In this document: in pieces, positions 60,739 through 64,000 of the stretch
How positions within the stretch are numbered: position 1 is the first letter of the stretch
How the letters are laid out: each line of letters starts with the position of its first letter
Assembly: GCA_029562975.1 (NCBI GenBank)
Contig: JAKQTR010000041.1
Coordinates: forward strand, 186,001 to 250,000
Length of the DNA: 64,000 bases
Source of the DNA: Acidobacteriota bacterium
GTDB taxonomy: Bacteria; Acidobacteriota; Vicinamibacteria; Vicinamibacterales; JAKQTR01
Reading direction: 5' to 3'
The notes under the pieces: generated by a model
Seen by the model: the letters and a program-made list of their open reading frames with translations, nothing else
Told to the model about the DNA's origin: nothing
Databases searched by the model: none
Program-made: the position numbers and the translations under genes

Positions 60739-61307
60739 TTCCGCCGGAGGGAGCCGGATCGAGGGCGCGCGTGTTTCGAATTCGCGCGCCACTCCCATGG
60801 CGCGACGGGACTCCGGTCCTGCCACAGCCCCCGCCGCGCTGCGCGCGCCTCCCGCTCGGCGGCCGCATAGGCCTCGTCGCGCAGATAGCGCGCGTAGTGC
60901 CAGGCAAACCCCGCGCGCACCATCTCGAGGCCGACATCCGCGCCTTCGGCCGTGACCCGGGACACGAGGCGTTTGTACCGATCGACGTCGCGCACCGCGA
61001 CCTCGACCGTCTTGCCGAACGCTAGGTTGGCGAGCGCTCGTCGCGCGACGTTGCCGTAGGCCTGGCCGCTCTCGGGCGCGTCGACGCCGCGCAGGCGCAC
61101 GGTGACCTGCCTCCCGTCCCGGAGCACGACCAGCGAATCGCCGTCGAGGACGCCGACGACGCGGCCAGAGAAGGCTTCCTGCGCGCGGACGGGCCCGCAG
61201 CCCGCGGCGGAGCCGGCAACCACGGCCGGCGCTGACGCCGCCGGCAGGAGCGTGAGCGCGGCCCCAACGGCGGCTGCGGCCCGGCGGGCCCGGTCGCAGA
61301 AGGGCAC
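60735..61307 (-). CDS. Secreted thermonuclease-like (SNase) protein
   Basis: 190 residues: a hydrophobic signal region (AAAAVGAALTLLPAASAPA) and a staphylococcal nuclease domain. Its catalytic motifs are LDGDSLVV, VRLRGVDAPE (Arg and Glu) and RDVDRYKRLVSRV (Arg), followed by EMVRAGFAWHYARYL and the REARAARRGLW tail. It is a Ca-dependent phosphodiesterase for DNA and RNA, exported. The GTG at 61307 follows AGGAG; longer ATG-initiated frames enter the DinB gene region. It starts 2 nt downstream of the DinB stop, suggesting cotranscription. Confidence 0.92.
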   Translation of the reverse strand: MPFCDRARRAAAAVGAALTLLPAASAPAVVAGSAAGCGPVRAQEAFSGRVVGVLDGDSLVVLRDGRQVTVRLRGVDAPESGQAYGNVARRALANLAFGKTVEVAVRDVDRYKRLVSRVTAEGADVGLEMVRAGFAWHYARYLRDEAYAAAEREARAARRGLWQDRSPVAPWEWRANSKHARPRSGSLRRN

Positions 61308-61309
61308 GC

Positions 61310-61813
61310 CTACTCCTGGGCCGGCATGCCGTACGCCGTCCATTCCTCGCGCGCAGGGCCGTACACGCCCGGCACGCGGAGCCCGGCTTGCCTCATCAGC
61401 ACGGTCATCTGGGCGCGGTGGTGGATCTCGTGCACCAGCAGCACGTGCAGGGTCTTGGCGCGCGTCCACTTCTCCCCGTACAACTCGATTTCGCCGGCGA
61501 GGTCGGCGTCGGACCACGCCGCGGGCAGCGCTCTCTCGAGCGCCGACGCTCCCGCCCGGTAAGCATCGGCGATGGCCGCTGCCGTCGCGGGCTGCGGCGT
61601 CTTCTCGTCCGCGCCTTCGACGGCGAGGCCGGCGCGGCCGCCCATCTCGCCGAGCGTCTGGACGATGTGCCAGGCGATGCGGCCGAGCGTCCGCCCCTCC
61701 GGTGAGACCCGCTGTGCGAGCGACGCGTCGGTGAGCTCGCACATGATCTTGTGCGTGTTCTCGCTCTCGCTCCGCCACACGTCCACGAATTCCGCGATGG
61801 TCTGGTACACGGA
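61310..61813 (-). CDS. DinB family protein
   Basis: 167 residues, four-helix-bundle DinB/YfiT type. Candidate metal-binding histidines are in RIAWHIVQTLGE and VHEIHHRAQMTVLMRQAG, near the usual positions. Family members include thiol-dependent transferases and poorly characterised damage- or stress-induced proteins. The GTG at 61813 follows an AGGAGG box; the longer frame has no better start. Its last bases lie 2 nt from the thermonuclease gene on the same strand, and it is divergent from the gene at 61998. Confidence 0.9.
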   Translation of the reverse strand, partial: SVYQTIAEFVDVWRSESENTHKIMCELTDASLAQRVSPEGRTLGRIAWHIVQTLGEMGGRAGLAVEGADEKTPQPATAAAIADAYRAGASALERALPAAWSDADLAGEIELYGEKWTRAKTLHVLLVHEIHHRAQMTVLMRQAGLRVPGVYGPAREEWTAYGMPAQE

Positions 61814-61997
61814 GGCCTCCTGTTGGCGTCTCCGGCACTCTACAACTCCGCTGTGAGACCGCGCAAGGCGCTTCGGCCAGGCAGGCCGCCCGTCTCGGGT
61901 CGTCGGCGCCCGCCGGGCCGCCCGCAGGGGCCCGGCGCTGTGACCCGACCTGTCATGGGTCAACGCAACAATGGCGGTGGCGAAGGGAGGCAAAGAC

Positions 61998-63176
61998 GTG
62001 GCAACTCAGAAGAGAGGGACAAGCGAGAGCCTCGACGCGCTCGCCGCGCGCTGCTGTCCGCGGCAGTCGGTCGAAGAAGCGCGGTGCAATCTGGTTCCGC
62101 CGACTCGCGGCCGCCGGCGGTCGGCCGACGCCGCTCGGGCGCTCGCGGAGGATCGGGTGGCGGCCGTGGTCTCGCGGACGTGCGAGTGGGGCTCCCTGGG
62201 GAGCGGCTGGAAGGTCGGCGACTACCGTTCCCTGGTGCTGTCGTTCGTGCTGAAAGGCGATGTCGAGTTCTACGTCCAACTCTGGACGGAGCCCGAGGAG
62301 CCCGTTCTCGTCGAGGCCTGCTCGGGCGCCTGGAATTCCGCCAGCCGTCCGTACATCGGTCCGCCGCAGCGGGCCGCCCTCCGGCGGCTCGGCTACAGAG
62401 TCGGAGGCCGGGCCCGGAATTTCGGGAAACGGTGGCCGCTTTCGCTGCTCGCGGACGCGCGTGCGCTGGCGGCGGAACTCGTCACGATCCTCGTCGACGT
62501 CTTCGGCTATCGAGCGACGAGCGCCCTCGAACTGGCCTACCGCGCCGGGCGCCGCACCGTGGATGCCCCGGTCTTCCCGGCGCTCGGGCGCGATGACGTC
62601 GAGCGGATGCTCCGGATGGGCGGCGTCCGTCTCATCGATGCCAGGCCGGCGGGACGGGTGAGTCCCGGCGTGAGGCGTCGGCTGATTCAGGCGGACGAGC
62701 CGTTTCGCCTGACGATCGAGCTGAAGGGCGAGGTGGGCAAGGAGCCCTTCCTCTACGAGGCGATGCAGTTCATCACGCCCATCCCAGGCGGTCTGGGCGT
62801 GTCGGATGCGCAACTGGCGGCGATCGCCCGCGCTTGCCCGTTCCTCCGGCTGCTCCGCGACGACAAGGGTGAGGTGCTCGCCATGTACGACGTGGCGGTG
62901 GCGGGCACGACGGTGCGGTGGTTCCTGCTGACGCTCCATGTCGTCGGTGTGATGCGGGCGCGCGCGGTCTCGATGGTCCAGGAAGCGCTGGCGGCGAGGC
63001 ACGGGCTGCCCCGTGGCAGGGCGGGAGGCGGCGGCGCACTCGGCGATGGCGTCGGAGGCATCGGGCAGGACTCTCCGGATCCTGAGGAGGCTGCCGGGCT
63101 TGATGAGTACACCGACGAGACGGAGGCAGGCTCGAGCACCGGACCGGGCCGCTCTAGGCGGTTCGTCGTGCACTGA
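61998..63176 (+). CDS. Uncharacterised YbjN-like protein
   Basis: 392 residues, no signal peptide. The first half includes YRSLVLSFVLKGDVEFYVQLW and RRLGYRVGGRARNFGKRW, a pattern of small alpha/beta 'TY-Chap/YbjN' domains. The second half repeats a similar design (FRLTIELKGEVGKEPFLYEA; ITPIPGGLGVSDAQLAA), so it probably consists of two related domains. YbjN-like domains resemble type III secretion chaperones, but the function is unknown. GTG 61998 has a GGGAGG box; an ATG at 61971 lacks one. The last 70 residues are low-complexity and acidic. Confidence 0.75.
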   Translation: MATQKRGTSESLDALAARCCPRQSVEEARCNLVPPTRGRRRSADAARALAEDRVAAVVSRTCEWGSLGSGWKVGDYRSLVLSFVLKGDVEFYVQLWTEPEEPVLVEACSGAWNSASRPYIGPPQRAALRRLGYRVGGRARNFGKRWPLSLLADARALAAELVTILVDVFGYRATSALELAYRAGRRTVDAPVFPALGRDDVERMLRMGGVRLIDARPAGRVSPGVRRRLIQADEPFRLTIELKGEVGKEPFLYEAMQFITPIPGGLGVSDAQLAAIARACPFLRLLRDDKGEVLAMYDVAVAGTTVRWFLLTLHVVGVMRARAVSMVQEALAARHGLPRGRAGGGGALGDGVGGIGQDSPDPEEAAGLDEYTDETEAGSSTGPGRSRRFVVH

Positions 63177-63214
63177 GTTCGGTCGGCGAGCGCCGAATGT
63201 GAGAAAGTAGGCGG

Positions 63215-64000
63215 GTGCCGAACCCGGGCTGGCTGTGGCGAGCGCAGCTTGTCTCGAGCCACGCGGCAGGAACGCGGGCGCTGAAGGGCCCCTTCTCCGG
63301 CGTCGTGGCCGTGAGCCGCCGCTGCAACCTCCACTGCTTCGGCTGCGCCGCCCACTCATGGGGAAGCGCCTGGAAGCCGGCCGGGCAGCGCGACGGCCTG
63401 GCGAGGGGCGGCTTCGCATGGATTTGCCGCGAGCGTCGTGCGAGGGGGACGAGCAAGATCAGCCTTATCGGCGAGGGCGAATCCCCGCTGCACCTGCGTA
63501 TCCTCGACATGATCTCGGTGGTCATGCGCGCCGGGTGCCGGCTCGCGCTGCTGACTAACGCCGCGCGGCTCGACGGCCGCCCCGCCACCGCCATCGCGGC
63601 CTCGGGGCTGCACGAACTGCGCGGCAGCCTCTGGGCGCCCGGCGAGCGAGAGTGCGGCCAGAACCACGGCGGAACGGAGCCGGCCCTGTTCGGCCGAGCC
63701 GTGGCCGGCGTTCGCGCCGTGTCGGACGCGCGGCCGGATGGCCGTCCGAGGCGGCCTCGGCTCTTGCTGCATCGGACGATCGACCGCGAGGGCCTCCGCG
63801 CGCTCGACCGCATGGTCGGGGTCGCGAGGGAGGCCGGATGCGACGCGCTGCCGTGCTCGTCGATGAAGCCGATGAGCCGGTCCGCCGGTGAACGCGCCCG
63901 GCGCCCGGACGAGGTGCCCGAACTTGGGACCGGCCTCCGCCGAGTCGGGCAGCCTCCGCTGCGCGCTGTGCCCGGTGAGCGTCGGCTTCACGCGCCCGCG
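63215..64000 (+). CDS. Radical SAM protein, 3' end outside window
   Basis: The frame starts with GTG 63215 and stays open to the last base, 262 codons visible. The radical SAM 4Fe-4S motif is VVAVSRRCNLHCFGCAA (CxxxCxxC). It is followed by LIGEGESPLHLRILDMISVV (the GGE-like SAM-binding strand), RAGCRLALLTNAARLD and GLHELRGSLW, the normal order of the core barrel. No auxiliary-cluster (SPASM) region is in view. The product would make a 5'-deoxyadenosyl radical for an unknown modification reaction. The RBS is weak, so the exact start is unsure. Confidence 0.82.
   Translation, partial: MPNPGWLWRAQLVSSHAAGTRALKGPFSGVVAVSRRCNLHCFGCAAHSWGSAWKPAGQRDGLARGGFAWICRERRARGTSKISLIGEGESPLHLRILDMISVVMRAGCRLALLTNAARLDGRPATAIAASGLHELRGSLWAPGERECGQNHGGTEPALFGRAVAGVRAVSDARPDGRPRRPRLLLHRTIDREGLRALDRMVGVAREAGCDALPCSSMKPMSRSAGERARRPDEVPELGTGLRRVGQPPLRAVPGERRLHAPA

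Overview
The window reads as one contiguous chromosomal segment of a GC-rich bacterium whose codons mostly end in G or C. Secreted VWA proteins of the Acidobacterial VWFA type, a DUF6599 protein, bifunctional YncE/alkaline-phosphatase-like proteins, DUF362, YceI, DinB and PepF occur together. This gene set points to Acidobacteriota, perhaps a Vicinamibacteria-like lineage; that assignment is inference from gene content, as no rRNA or tRNA gene is present. Both window edges cut genes: an M28 peptidase on the left and a radical SAM protein on the right.

Layout. 1-8.3 kb: M28 peptidase, YceI, RsgA, a CcmH-like protein, a periplasmic peroxiredoxin with an in-frame TGA exactly at its peroxidatic cysteine (probable selenocysteine), a DUF349 protein and oligoendopeptidase F. 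8.3-15.5 kb: three same-strand secreted proteins, two with VWA domains and one ending in TPRs. 15.8-20.2 kb: AhcY, a perfect 53-nt palindrome, a class A beta-lactamase-like protein and a CocE/NonD hydrolase. 20.3-27.9 kb: a seven-gene minus-strand operon with a coiled-coil protein, a PspA/IM30-like protein, a substrate-binding protein fused to OmpA, an ABC permease and ATPase, a membrane coiled-coil protein and an AAA+ ATPase. A TTGCCG-N17-TACAAT promoter lies in front of it. 28.2-32.3 kb: a redox operon (polyferredoxin, Tat-exported DUF362, DUF6599). 32.4-36.8 kb: HD hydrolase, HDAC-like deacetylase, a GH-like barrel enzyme and a PqaA-type protein.

From about 36.9 to 50.6 kb the content becomes accessory and looks like a defence island. 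It holds an HD phosphohydrolase, a DUF6946-like gene without a recognisable start, a membrane protein gene split by TAG, a MazG plus nuclease-helicase (DUF2075) pair, a three-gene cassette (Cas4-like nuclease, unknown protein, SF1 helicase) and an HNH-McrB-McrC type IV restriction-like operon. Housekeeping-type content resumes at 51.2 kb with a five-S1-domain protein, a VWA protein, tandem YncE/phosphatase paralogs, an Asp/Glu racemase, a thermonuclease, DinB and a YbjN-like protein.

Best candidates for undescribed biology: (1) the Sec-type peroxiredoxin with a SECIS-like hairpin; (2) the PspA/AAA+/ABC-OmpA operon, which could be an envelope-maintenance machine pairing an ESCRT-III-related protein with an AAA+ ATPase; (3) the Cas4-like nuclease/SF1 helicase cassette next to the MazG/nuclease-helicase pair.
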